From CANMIH01 sp049116335 (lineage in GTDB: Bacteria > Pseudomonadota > Alphaproteobacteria > Rhodobacterales > Rhodobacteraceae): DNA of 64,000 nt. Under the pieces are notes generated by a model. That model did not search any database. It had not been told where the DNA came from and worked only from the letters and a program-made list of their open reading frames with translations. Positions 26,034 to 34,251 of the stretch are shown piece by piece. The stretch's first letter is position 1; each line of letters begins with the position of its first letter. The translations under genes and the position numbers were made by a program. The stretch is taken from contig JAGDYZ010000011.1 of assembly GCA_049116335.1 (NCBI GenBank), forward strand, positions 62,001 to 126,000, given 5' to 3'.

Positions 26034-27088
26034 GGCTCACATCCCGCAGGCACTGGGGCGCTCATTGGGAAGAGCGCAAGAATCTTAAACAACGAACCCA
26101 TTTCTTCGGGATGCGTCAACCGGCGATGTGCGGCGATATGGGCCTCAAGCGCTTCGCCGCTCAGCTGGGTCGCCAGAGCTTGCGCCCGCGCCGTGATCCC
26201 AAGCCGTTCCAGAAAGACGCCTTGTGGGCAGAGTTTAGCATGCTGGGCCGGGGCCGCCGCGCGCGCCAAAGCTTCGAAATCAACATGGGCTGTCAGATCG
26301 GCCTGCCCGGGGTGGGCCAGAGGATCGGCATAGCTGTGATGTTCCAGCGCCTGAAAGGTGTCGCCGAGGCTGTGCCAACCGCCATAGTCAATCAACAGGG
26401 CCACGCCGCCTTGCTCAGAAATGCGGGTGCCGATCTGTGCGGCAATCGCGCAGGCGGGGGCAGAGGTTTCAACCATCTGCCCATCTTGGGTATCGTCCAG
26501 ACGATGCGCCAAGGCATCAAGCGGGGCTGTAGAGGACAGTCCGATGGTCAGTTTGCCATCCTCTACACCAACCATCCGTTCGCGCCATCCCGCACCGTCG
26601 CGCTGAAATTGACGAATGGGCAGGGCATCGAAAAACTCATTGGCCACGAGGAACACGGGCCCATCAGGCAAAGACGAGGTGTCGGTGTGCCATTGGGCTT
26701 GGGGCAGGCGTTTGGCCTGCTCGGCCTGCAACGCGGGAGAGGCCTCAATAAGATGCAGCTGAGCCGCGGCGTGAAACCCCGGGATCGCGCGGGTGGCGCG
26801 AAGAATGTCAGCCATCAAACTACCCCGGCCGGGCCCAAGTTCAGTCAGAACAAAGGGATTAGGGGACCCTTGATCCAGCCAGCTCTGAGCGAGGCACAGG
26901 CCCACCATCTCACCAAACATCTGGCTGATTTCCGGAGCGGTGGTGAAATCCCCAGCGGCCCCAAGCGGATCACGCGTGGTGTAATAGCCGTGCACAGGGT
27001 GCAGCAGGCAGGTGGTCATATATTCGGCAATCGTAAGGGGACCTGTGGCCTCGATTTGCCGGATCAGGAGATCTTTGAGCGCGGTCAT
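26030..27088 (-). CDS. SAM-dependent methyltransferase, MidA/NDUFAF7 family
   Basis: Relatives in mitochondria methylate an arginine of complex I during assembly; bacterial members are presumed to modify a protein arginine. ATG 27088 overlaps the lgt stop (ATGA), giving 352 residues. IAEYMTTCLLHPVHGYYTTRDPLGAAGDFTTAPEISQMFGE is the family N-terminus, and VLTELGPGRGSLMADILRA is the SAM-binding glycine motif. FLVANEFFDALPIRQF and LLIDYGGW follow in the right order. Confidence 0.9.
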   Translation of the reverse strand: MTALKDLLIRQIEATGPLTIAEYMTTCLLHPVHGYYTTRDPLGAAGDFTTAPEISQMFGEMVGLCLAQSWLDQGSPNPFVLTELGPGRGSLMADILRATRAIPGFHAAAQLHLIEASPALQAEQAKRLPQAQWHTDTSSLPDGPVFLVANEFFDALPIRQFQRDGAGWRERMVGVEDGKLTIGLSSTAPLDALAHRLDDTQDGQMVETSAPACAIAAQIGTRISEQGGVALLIDYGGWHSLGDTFQALEHHSYADPLAHPGQADLTAHVDFEALARAAAPAQHAKLCPQGVFLERLGITARAQALATQLSGEALEAHIAAHRRLTHPEEMGSLFKILALFPMSAPVPAGCEP

Positions 27089-27969
27089 GTGCGTTTCTGG
27101 GCCCAATAGATCAGGACAAGCCCGCCAAAGATCATGGGCAGGTTCAGAAATTGTCCCATGGTCAATCCATAGCCATCCATATGCCAGGCCAGACCCAATG
27201 GGTTCCCCGGTGAGACGAATTGCAGATCAGGTTGACGGAAAAATTCAACGATGAAGCGGCCAATGCCGTAGCCCGCGAAGAAGGTCCCGGCGAGGGTGCC
27301 GGGTTTTTTGAGCTGACCGCGCTGGACGAGAACGAGGATGACCAGCCCCAGCAGCAGGCCCTCCATTGTGGCTTCATAGAGCTGGCTGGGGTGGCGAGCA
27401 CAGAGTTCACCAATGGCCTGTCCACAGTCCTGAGCTTGAGCACCGGGAAAAATCACGCCCCAGGGCAGATCAGTTGGACGCCCCCAGAGCTCGGCGTTGA
27501 TGAAGTTAGACAGACGGCCCAGCAATAGCCCCACCGGTGTGGCCAGTGCCATCATATCGGCGGTTTGAAGCTTGGGGCTCCCGTATTTGATGCAAAAGGC
27601 CCATGTGGCGACAATCACACCCAGCAATCCGCCGTGAAAAGACATGCCGCCCTGCCAGATCATTGGAATCTCGGCGGGGTGCGCAAAGTAGTAGCTGGGT
27701 TGATAAAACAGAACAAAGCCTAGGCGACCGCCCAGAATGACCCCGAGAATGACCCAGGTCAGCAGATCTTCGATCTGGCGCGCTGTCATTGGAGGAGCTT
27801 CATTTGGCCAGAGATGGGGCCGGCTTACGACGGCAATAGCCAGACGCCAGCCCACCAAAAGGCCAACAATATAGGCGAGCGCATACCAGCGCAGTGCAAA
27901 TTCAAAGCCAAAAAGCGAGATCGAGAACAACTCGGGCGAGAGCGGGGGGAATTGGAGTGCGGCCTGCAT
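27085..27969 (-). CDS. lgt: Prolipoprotein diacylglyceryl transferase
   Basis: Inner-membrane enzyme that attaches diacylglycerol to the lipobox cysteine. ATG 27969 with AGGA just upstream gives 294 residues, normal for Lgt; a longer frame is not family-like. Seven hydrophobic segments are visible. The catalytic region reads GGMSFHGGLLGV, and the Lgt signature GRLSNFINAELWGRPT is intact. HPSQLYEATMEG and YGIGRFIVEFFRQPD follow. It is divergent from ubiK and heads the lgt-midA-pgeF run. Confidence 0.95.
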   Translation of the reverse strand: MQAALQFPPLSPELFSISLFGFEFALRWYALAYIVGLLVGWRLAIAVVSRPHLWPNEAPPMTARQIEDLLTWVILGVILGGRLGFVLFYQPSYYFAHPAEIPMIWQGGMSFHGGLLGVIVATWAFCIKYGSPKLQTADMMALATPVGLLLGRLSNFINAELWGRPTDLPWGVIFPGAQAQDCGQAIGELCARHPSQLYEATMEGLLLGLVILVLVQRGQLKKPGTLAGTFFAGYGIGRFIVEFFRQPDLQFVSPGNPLGLAWHMDGYGLTMGQFLNLPMIFGGLVLIYWAQKRT

Positions 27970-28063
27970 GCGTCCTGTTGCCTCTGGATTTGCGTGGAAG
28001 TCAAGCTTGTGAGTCAGCGATTTGCAGCCCATATAGGCAGGGAATGCAACGCCGGAGTGACCC

Positions 28064-28309
28064 ATGCAAACGCGCAACAAGGTTTTTGAGGATCTGTCGC
28101 AACTGATGACCAACGCCATGGGCGTGGCTCAGGGCGCGCGGCACGAAGCGGAAACAGCGATGAAATCGCTGATGGACCGCTGGTTGGCTGATCATGAATT
28201 TGTAACTCGTGAAGAGTTTGACGCGGTGCGTGCCATGGCACAGAAGGCCCGTGAAGAAAACGAAGAGCTGAAAGCGCGGCTGGCCGCGATCGAAGAAAAA
28301 CTGGGCTGA
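28064..28309 (+). CDS. ubiK: UbiK-type accessory factor (BMFP family)
   Basis: The 81-residue product has a membrane-associating helix (KVFEDLSQLMTNAMGVAQGA) and a C-terminal coiled coil (FDAVRAMAQKAREENEELKARLAAIEEKL). This is the BMFP pattern. UbiK helps aerobic ubiquinone synthesis in E. coli. It is divergent from lgt, whose start is about 95 bases away. Confidence 0.88.
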   Translation: MQTRNKVFEDLSQLMTNAMGVAQGARHEAETAMKSLMDRWLADHEFVTREEFDAVRAMAQKAREENEELKARLAAIEEKLG

Positions 28310-28374
28310 GGTCCTGCGGGGTGACGCTCGCTCGGTCCGAGCCTCGCCCCACCCGCCGTCCCGCAGCGCTTTGA

Positions 28375-29067
28375 CTATGAACGCGCTGGGATGATTTGCT
28401 GAGCAATGCCTGCAAACAGCAGATAGACCGAGGTGATCACCAGCCCCCAGTGCGCCCAGCTTTCGGGATGGAAGTCGACCCAGGCCGCCCAGCCTGCGAA
28501 GAATGTCCAGGCCAGAGCAACGGGGAAAGACACCGCCCGCCAGCGTATGGTGCGCGTGGGGTGAATGAACTTCAGCGGTAGGAACATTGCCAGCGACAGC
28601 GCGGCGATCAGGGCCACAGAGACCCAGAACTGCGGCTCAATTGCAAAAATCACAATGATCAGCATGTTCCAGCACCCCGGAAAGCCCTGAAACGAATTGT
28701 CCGAGGTTTTCATGCGGTTGTCGGCGAAATACATCGCGCTGGCAAAAGTGATCACGATGATCGCAAACCAACCGGTCCAGCCAGGGAGCAGGCCCGATTG
28801 GAACAGCGCAAAGGCCGGGATGAAGACATAGGTCAGGTAATCGATGATCAGATCCAGCAACACGCCGTCAAATCGCGGGGCGTTGGTTTTGACATCAAAT
28901 TTGCGCGCCAGAGGGCCATCGATGCCATCCACGGCAAAGGCCACCACCAGCCAGACAAACATGAGGGACCAGTTTTCCTGCACCGCGGCGAGCATGGCCA
29001 GCATGGCAAATACGGCACCGGTCGCGGTGAGGAGATGTACAAAAAGGGCGCGGGTCTGAATTGTCAT
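28375..29067 (-). CDS. pcs: Phosphatidylcholine synthase
   Basis: CDP-alcohol phosphatidyltransferase that joins CDP-diacylglycerol and choline in one step. ATG 29067 gives 230 residues with about seven membrane helices. The catalytic motif is seen as DGIDGPLARKF followed by GVLLDLIIDYLTY (D-G-x2-A-R ... G-x3-D-x3-D). The family is typical of Rhizobiales and Rhodobacterales. It is transcribed away from the FMN riboswitch; about 145 bases separate the two. Confidence 0.9.
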   Translation of the reverse strand: MTIQTRALFVHLLTATGAVFAMLAMLAAVQENWSLMFVWLVVAFAVDGIDGPLARKFDVKTNAPRFDGVLLDLIIDYLTYVFIPAFALFQSGLLPGWTGWFAIIVITFASAMYFADNRMKTSDNSFQGFPGCWNMLIIVIFAIEPQFWVSVALIAALSLAMFLPLKFIHPTRTIRWRAVSFPVALAWTFFAGWAAWVDFHPESWAHWGLVITSVYLLFAGIAQQIIPARS

Positions 29068-29213
29068 TCCAGCGTCATGAAGGATTTTTGAGCAAAGCGC
29101 AAATGATCCGTGATGCGCTGGGCGGGATTGAGCGAGGTCGGGGGAAAAGGCCGGGTCGCCGTTTGGCTGAAACCTGCCGTTTTTGACATTGCTCCCGCTG
29201 GCCCGCTGTGGCA

Positions 29214-29367
29214 GCAAGGACACGTTCTCAGGGCGGGGTGCAATTCCCTACCGGCGGTATGCAGAGATGCGAGCCCGCGAGCGGCCCAAACCTCAGTGGG
29301 GCGGGTGTCAGCAGATCCGGTGAGAGGCCGGAGCCGACGGTGATAGTCCGGATGGAAGAGAGCGGAC
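29214..29367 (+). ncRNA. FMN riboswitch (RFN element)
   Basis: Conserved core blocks appear in order: AAGGACACGTTCTCAGGGCG, CCTACCGGCGGTA, GCCCGCGAGC, then GGTGAGAGGCCGG, CCGACGGTGATAGTCCGG and GGAAGAGAGCGGA. It lies 78 bases before ribH2 and should repress it when FMN is plentiful. The next 78 bases show no strong terminator, so control may act at translation initiation. Confidence 0.96.
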
Positions 29368-29444
29368 AGGGTGCGGAGGGTTGAAACCTGCGTGCCTTAG
29401 GTCGTGATCGCCTTGGTGGATGTGTCCAGTTGAAGGAGATTACT

Positions 29445-29873
29445 ATGACACAGCCCCGTTTTGCGTTTGTAAAAGCCGCTTGGCATGCGGATATCGTGGA
29501 TCAGGCTCTGGCCGGGTTCTGCGAGGTGATTGATGCTGCGCAGGTTGACGTGATTGATGTGCCTGGCGCATTTGAAATGCCGCTGATGGCCCGTGATTTG
29601 GCAGCCACAGGGAAATATGCCGCTGTGGCCTGTGCCGCGCTGGTTGTTGATGGTGGCATCTACCGTCATGACTTTGTCGCTCAGGCCGTGGTTGATGGCC
29701 TCATGCGGGCCGGTCTGGACACCGGTGTCCCGGTTCTTTCCGTGTCGCTGACCCCACACCACTTCCAGCCGACCGAGCACCACGTGGGCATCTACCGCGA
29801 ACATTTTGTGGAAAAAGGCCGTGAGGCCGCCAATGCTGCGCTGGGCATTCTGAAAGCACGTGAAGCGCTGTAA
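29445..29873 (+). CDS. ribH2: 6,7-dimethyl-8-ribityllumazine synthase, type II
   Basis: Penultimate enzyme of riboflavin synthesis, which condenses a diaminouracil with dihydroxybutanone phosphate. ATG 29445 follows GAAGGAG (29432-29438) and gives 142 residues. FVKAAWHADIVDQALAGF at the start, VPGAFEMPL and GGIYRHDFVAQAVVDGL match the RibH2 group known from Brucella and Mesorhizobium (decameric). No other rib gene lies in the window, so this riboswitch controls a dispersed paralogue. Confidence 0.94.
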   Translation: MTQPRFAFVKAAWHADIVDQALAGFCEVIDAAQVDVIDVPGAFEMPLMARDLAATGKYAAVACAALVVDGGIYRHDFVAQAVVDGLMRAGLDTGVPVLSVSLTPHHFQPTEHHVGIYREHFVEKGREAANAALGILKAREAL

Positions 29874-29897
29874 GCGCTTGGTCTGAGGTGTCTCAGA

Positions 29898-30299
29898 CTA
29901 CAAATGGTAGGTCAGGGCGCGCGAGATGAAGAGGCGAAGAGCTTCGAAATCAATCTCCTCGCCCTGATCCAGATGGATGGCGCGCGTGCCATCATAGCCG
30001 AAGCTCTCGGGGAATTGTGCGCGAAACTCTGAGATCAGAGAAGTTTGGCAGTGCACGAACAGGGACGCCGCGCCCGCTTTGTTCAACCCAAGCCGCAGAG
30101 TGGTTCCTGACTTTGACTCTTGCGTGAGATAGGCGGGCTGACCCCATTTCAGGCATTCGTCCAGCGGTCCAACACCGGGGGTCTGCGCTGCGGTTTCAAA
30201 AATCAACTGGCGCAGCTTCAGCAAATGCGCCCGGCGCTCTTCGGGGAAGGTTTCGAAGGCGGCGGCAACGTCAGACAGGGTAATCATAAACTGGGTCAT
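29898..30299 (-). CDS. DUF1801-family protein
   Basis: The 133-residue product has ERRAHLLKLRQLIFETAAQTPGVG, then LKWGQPAYLT and TTLRLGLNKAGAASLFVHCQTSLIS, which matches the DUF1801/YdhG fold related to frataxin-like iron chaperones. The aromatic/lysine pattern W-G-Q-P-A-Y is its strongest signature. Function is not established. It ends convergently with ribH2. Confidence 0.8.
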   Translation of the reverse strand: MTQFMITLSDVAAAFETFPEERRAHLLKLRQLIFETAAQTPGVGPLDECLKWGQPAYLTQESKSGTTLRLGLNKAGAASLFVHCQTSLISEFRAQFPESFGYDGTRAIHLDQGEEIDFEALRLFISRALTYHL

Positions 30300-30338
30300 A
30301 CCCGCACCCTGACCGGCAAGCCGAAGTTCGACAAGAGC

Positions 30339-31595
30339 TTAGGCCGTCAGCTGCGTGCCTGAAATACCAAGAATCGTCGTCGTGATGATCTCACCAACCT
30401 TTTGCGGGGTTGCGAAATGCACTTCGGCAAATTGCATGGTTCTGCCCATCGTCTCTGATTCCATAAGAACGTGATGGGTGGCGCCCTGTTGCGCGGCAAG
30501 GTGGCGCTGAACCGCTAGATCACCCGCAGCCCGCAAACGTGCGGCGCGTTCTTTGATCACGGCGCCGTTGACCTTTTGGGGGATTCGCGCGGCGGGTGTG
30601 CCGGGGCGCGACGAATAGGGGAAGACATGCAGCCAGGTCAGGTTGCAGTCCTGAACAAGCTGAAGCGAGTTTTCGAAATGCGCTTCGGTCTCGGTCGGAA
30701 AGCCCGCAATGATATCGGCGCCAAAGGTCATGTCGGGGCGCAGTTTCTGCGCCTCTTCGCAAAACGCGATGGCATCGTCGCGCAGGTGACGACGTTTCAT
30801 GCGTTTGAGAATCAGATCATCACCATGCTGAAGCGAGAGATGCAGATGGGGCATCAGGCGCGGCTCGGTGGCGATGGCTTGCATCAGGTTCTCATCGGCT
30901 TCGATGGAATCAATCGACGAAATGCGCAGACGCGGCAGGTCGGGCACCAACCGCAGAATACGCATCACCAGATCACCAAGACGCGGTTCTGCCGGAAGAT
31001 CCGCGCCCCAGGAAGTCAGATCAACACCTGTCAGCACAACCTCATTATAGCCCTGCTGCACCAGCCGCTTGATCTGATCCACCACGACACCTGCAGGAAC
31101 TGATCTGGAATTGCCGCGACCGTAGGGGATGATGCAGAAGGTACAGCGGTGGTCACAGCCGTTTTGCACCTGAACATAGGCGCGGCTGCGGCTGCCAAAA
31201 CCGTCAATCAGATGGCCTGCGGTTTCCGTAACCGACATGATGTCATTGACCTGAACCTTTTCGGTTTCGCCAATGAAGTTCGGCCCCAGTTTGCTCCAGG
31301 TCGCGGGTTCCATCTTGTCATGGTTGCCGATCACCGCGTCGACTTCGTCCATTTCAGCAAAGCTGTCGGGGTCGATCTGGGCGGCACAGCCAGTGACAAT
31401 CACCTTTGCGGCCGGGTTTTCACGGCGCAGGCGGCGGATCTCTTGGCGGGCTTTGCGTACGGCCTCTTGGGTCACGGCGCAGGTGTTCACCACAACTGCA
31501 TCTTTCACGCCGGCCTCTTCGGCCAGCGCCTTCATCGCCTCGGTTTCATAGGCGTTCAGGCGGCAGCCCAGAGTGGTGAACTTGGGCACGCTCAT
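30339..31595 (-). CDS. mtaB: tRNA t6A37 methylthiotransferase
   Basis: Radical-SAM enzyme making ms2t6A at position 37 of tRNAs reading ANN codons. ATG 31595 overlaps the dapF stop (ATGA) and gives 418 residues, N-terminus MSVPKFTTLGCRLN. The UPF0004 domain carries three cysteines (GCRLN, VNTCAVT, VTGCAAQ). The radical-SAM cluster motif is CDHRCTFCIIPYGRG. A TRAM-like tail follows. Confidence 0.94.
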   Translation of the reverse strand: MSVPKFTTLGCRLNAYETEAMKALAEEAGVKDAVVVNTCAVTQEAVRKARQEIRRLRRENPAAKVIVTGCAAQIDPDSFAEMDEVDAVIGNHDKMEPATWSKLGPNFIGETEKVQVNDIMSVTETAGHLIDGFGSRSRAYVQVQNGCDHRCTFCIIPYGRGNSRSVPAGVVVDQIKRLVQQGYNEVVLTGVDLTSWGADLPAEPRLGDLVMRILRLVPDLPRLRISSIDSIEADENLMQAIATEPRLMPHLHLSLQHGDDLILKRMKRRHLRDDAIAFCEEAQKLRPDMTFGADIIAGFPTETEAHFENSLQLVQDCNLTWLHVFPYSSRPGTPAARIPQKVNGAVIKERAARLRAAGDLAVQRHLAAQQGATHHVLMESETMGRTMQFAEVHFATPQKVGEIITTTILGISGTQLTA

Positions 31596-32428
31596 TTCTG
31601 CGCCTCCAGCCACTCAGAGGTGAAGACACCACTAAAGACATGGGCCGATGCGCCTGTCATCCAGACGCCGTCGTCGCGCCAGTCAATCCAAAGCGTGCCG
31701 CCATCCAGATCAATCTGGACCTTGCGGTCTGTCAGGCCTCGACGCACGGCGGCCACGGCGGTTGCACAGGAGGATGACCCGGACGCAAGGGTCGGACCCA
31801 CGCCGCGTTCCCAGACCCGCATGCGCAGATGATTGGGGCCTTTCAGGCTGGCGACCTGAACATTGGTGCGTTCGGGATAAAGTGGATGGTGTTCAATGCC
31901 GGGGCCAAAGGCCTCGAGGTCGATGGCCTCGGCATCCTCAATAAAGAAGGTGCAATGCGGATTGCCCATACCGGTTGCCGTTGGAGCGCCCTCAATCGGC
32001 AGTTCAAGCGTGTCCATCTCGTGGGCGAGGGGGATTTCATCCCAGTTCAGCTGGGGATGCCCCATGTTCACCGAGGTCAAACCGTCCCCGGCATCAACCG
32101 CATAAAGCGTGCCTCGATCCGTGGTCAGCGTCAGCTCGGTCGCCCCGGATTCGTCCATCAAATGGCGGGCAATACAGCGGGTGGCGTTGCCACAGGCCGC
32201 CGAGGTCGATCCATCGGAATTGTAGAAAATCAGATGGGGCTGTCCATCGCGCAGCAGAATCTGTGTCAGCTGATCGAATCCCACACCCATGTGGCGATCG
32301 GCAATCGCCGTGATCTGCGCAGGGGTTAAGTGCCGGTTCTCATGACGAGAATCGACAACTACGAAGTCATTGCCCAACCCATGCATTTTCATGAAGGGCA
32401 GGCCTGCGAGGGGCGGTGTCTGCTGCAT
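31592..32428 (-). CDS. dapF: Diaminopimelate epimerase
   Basis: Cofactor-free racemase that makes meso-DAP for lysine and peptidoglycan. ATG 32428 gives 278 residues starting MQQTPPLAGLPFMKMHGLGNDF. The catalytic pair is Cys79 (AACGNATRC) and Cys221 (ASGSSSCATA). The second motif has SGSSSC where SGTGAC is common, but the cysteine is in place. Coupled to mtaB by a 4-base overlap. Confidence 0.94.
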   Translation of the reverse strand: MQQTPPLAGLPFMKMHGLGNDFVVVDSRHENRHLTPAQITAIADRHMGVGFDQLTQILLRDGQPHLIFYNSDGSTSAACGNATRCIARHLMDESGATELTLTTDRGTLYAVDAGDGLTSVNMGHPQLNWDEIPLAHEMDTLELPIEGAPTATGMGNPHCTFFIEDAEAIDLEAFGPGIEHHPLYPERTNVQVASLKGPNHLRMRVWERGVGPTLASGSSSCATAVAAVRRGLTDRKVQIDLDGGTLWIDWRDDGVWMTGASAHVFSGVFTSEWLEAQK

Positions 32429-32569
32429 GAGGGCGCATATAGTGGGTTTCCTCTTCAAAAGAAAGCGCGGGCCAAAGCGCGCATAGCTGCTATGTGACGG
32501 TTTCTTCAAAAAAGGCAGATTTTTGGGTTGACCGCAGGGGGGGCTGTCCATAAAAGCCCGCTACACAGT

Positions 32570-32645
32570 GGGCCGTTAGCTCAGTTGGTAGAGCAACTGA
32601 CTTTTAATCAGTGGGTCGTAGGTTCGAATCCTACACGGCTCACCA
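32570..32645 (+). tRNA. tRNA-Lys (anticodon TTT), copy 1
   Basis: 76 bases with encoded CCA. Acceptor stem GGGCCGT / ACGGCTC with one G-T pair, D-arm TAGCTCAGTTGGTAGAGC, anticodon arm CTGACTTTTAATCAG and T-arm with GGTTCGAATCC. Confidence 0.97.
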
Positions 32646-32728
32646 CTGTACCTCTGGGGCGGAGCAAAACCGATGGTTTTGCTTTTTCGTTTCAGACATA
32701 TAGCAACAGCAATGTTGCGCGAGAGAGT

Positions 32729-32804
32729 GGGCCGTTAGCTCAGTTGGTAGAGCAACTGACTTTTAATCAGTGGGTCGTAGGTTCGAATCCTACACGGCTC
32801 ACCA
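32729..32804 (+). tRNA. tRNA-Lys (anticodon TTT), copy 2
   Basis: Identical in all 76 bases to the copy at 32570. The identity extends three bases upstream and two downstream, giving an 81-bp direct repeat (32567-32647 and 32726-32806) with a 159-bp period. The pair is probably co-transcribed. Confidence 0.97.
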
Positions 32805-33048
32805 CTTTCTTTCCTTTATCCACTGTTCCGCTGCTATGGTTTTCACTGACCGCGTCAGACACCATTTATCCGGTGGCGTAGTGTGGGTGTGAATGTTTCA
32901 GATCGTTTCAAAGTTTTGCCAGCTTGCGCAGTCTCTTGCGCAGGTCAAAACTTGGAACACTGGACCAGAAGCCCGCTGTCGGTCATGGTTCTCATATCAG
33001 TTTTGTTTTTCCTTTGGGGCGGTTTGCTCCGGTTTTGTTGGTTCGTTT

Positions 33049-34203
33049 ATGAATACTCTGACTGAGCTCACGCTAGACGTGCAATCTAATCTTATGTGCC
33101 CTCCCGACCCTACACAGGGGCCGCGGATCGTGTTTTTTAGCGGGGGCACCGCCTTGAATGACATCGCACCGGTTTTGGCTGGGATGACTGAAAATGCGAC
33201 CTATCTGGTGACACCCTTCGACAATGGTGGAAGCTCGCAAAAGCTGCGCAAGGCTCTGTCTATGCCCGCTGTTGGGGATCTGCGTTCTCGGCTTGTGGCC
33301 TTGGCCGGAGGCGCAGCGAGTTCTCCGCTCGCAGCGGCTTTGGCCTATCGCTTGTCCAAAGGTGCCAGCCGCCTTGAACTGCAACGCGATCTGATCGAGC
33401 TCCATACTGGCCGGCACCCCGTGATGTCCGCATTGGGCGTTGAGCACCGAGGATTTCTGCTCACCCACCTGCGCCACACCAAAAATGCGCTGCCCAAATG
33501 GTTTGACTACCGTCATGCTTCGATAGGCAACCTCGTGATAACCGGCGGGTATTTGTTGCACGGGCGCCAGTTCGATACAGTTATGAACGAGCTTTCCAAG
33601 CGGCTTGGGATTCGCGGTCAGGTCGCACTTAGCGCAGTTGATACCTTGCAGCTTGCTGCGGATCTTGCCGATGGTTCTCAGGTTGTGGGGCAGGACCGCT
33701 TGACCGGTAAAGAACATCCCCCGATCGCAGCAAGCGTCAGCCGCATCTATCTGCATGACACTATTGGTCCTCGTGAAGCGCATCTGATGGACGCGACCCG
33801 TGCTCATATCGCTGCGGCGGATGTGATCTGCTATCCACCGGGCAGTTTTTATTCCAGTGTGCTGGCCAATCTTTTGCCCAAGGGCACGGGGCAGGCCATT
33901 GCAAACTCTTCTGCCAAAAAGATCTATTGCCCAAGCTTGGGGCATGACCCTGAATGCTTCGGTCTGTCTTTGCGCGATCAGGTTTCAGCGCTCCTAGATG
34001 TATTGCGTGCCGATGCGGGGCCTGAGGTCGCGGTTGCGGATCTCCTGTCGGCGGTGATTGTCGATCTGCGGGTTTCGGAGCTGGACTGCGCGGAGATTGA
34101 AACTGAATTCGGCGTTGCATGCCTGCGCCGTCGGCTTGGGCAGGATGGGGCGGATCGCTATGATGCAACACGGTTCAGCCAAGTGCTAATGACACTGGTC
34201 TAA
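33049..34203 (+). CDS. CofD-family 2-phospho-L-lactate transferase-like protein
   Basis: The 384-residue product has the CofD/YvcK nucleotide-phosphosugar fold: IVFFSGGTALNDIAPVL near residue 25, TPFDNGGSSQKLRKAL with the conserved D-N-G-G-S-S, AVGDLRSRLVAL, and then SIGNLVITGGYLLHG (G-N-x-x). ICYPPGSFYSSVLANLLPKG matches the second nucleotide-binding region. True CofD makes F420; YvcK members act in cell-wall and carbon control. No cofC, cofE, cofG/H or ATP-grasp partner is near. The ATG at 33049 lacks a clear Shine-Dalgarno; ATG 33094 is an alternative. Confidence 0.82.
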   Translation: MNTLTELTLDVQSNLMCPPDPTQGPRIVFFSGGTALNDIAPVLAGMTENATYLVTPFDNGGSSQKLRKALSMPAVGDLRSRLVALAGGAASSPLAAALAYRLSKGASRLELQRDLIELHTGRHPVMSALGVEHRGFLLTHLRHTKNALPKWFDYRHASIGNLVITGGYLLHGRQFDTVMNELSKRLGIRGQVALSAVDTLQLAADLADGSQVVGQDRLTGKEHPPIAASVSRIYLHDTIGPREAHLMDATRAHIAAADVICYPPGSFYSSVLANLLPKGTGQAIANSSAKKIYCPSLGHDPECFGLSLRDQVSALLDVLRADAGPEVAVADLLSAVIVDLRVSELDCAEIETEFGVACLRRRLGQDGADRYDATRFSQVLMTLV

Positions 34204-34251
34204 CGCCGCCCCCCGCGCTAGCTTTCGGCCGAATTTGGGACGGAGGCGCAG

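Noticed and set aside
26111..27109. 332-codon plus-strand frame opposite the MidA methyltransferase gene
   Set aside because: It lacks a ribosome site and domain-like sequence; the minus strand carries the recognisable methyltransferase and coupled starts.
32528..32881. 117-codon frame across the two tRNA-Lys genes
   Set aside because: The translation repeats because it reads the two tRNA copies; the tRNA folds are unambiguous.
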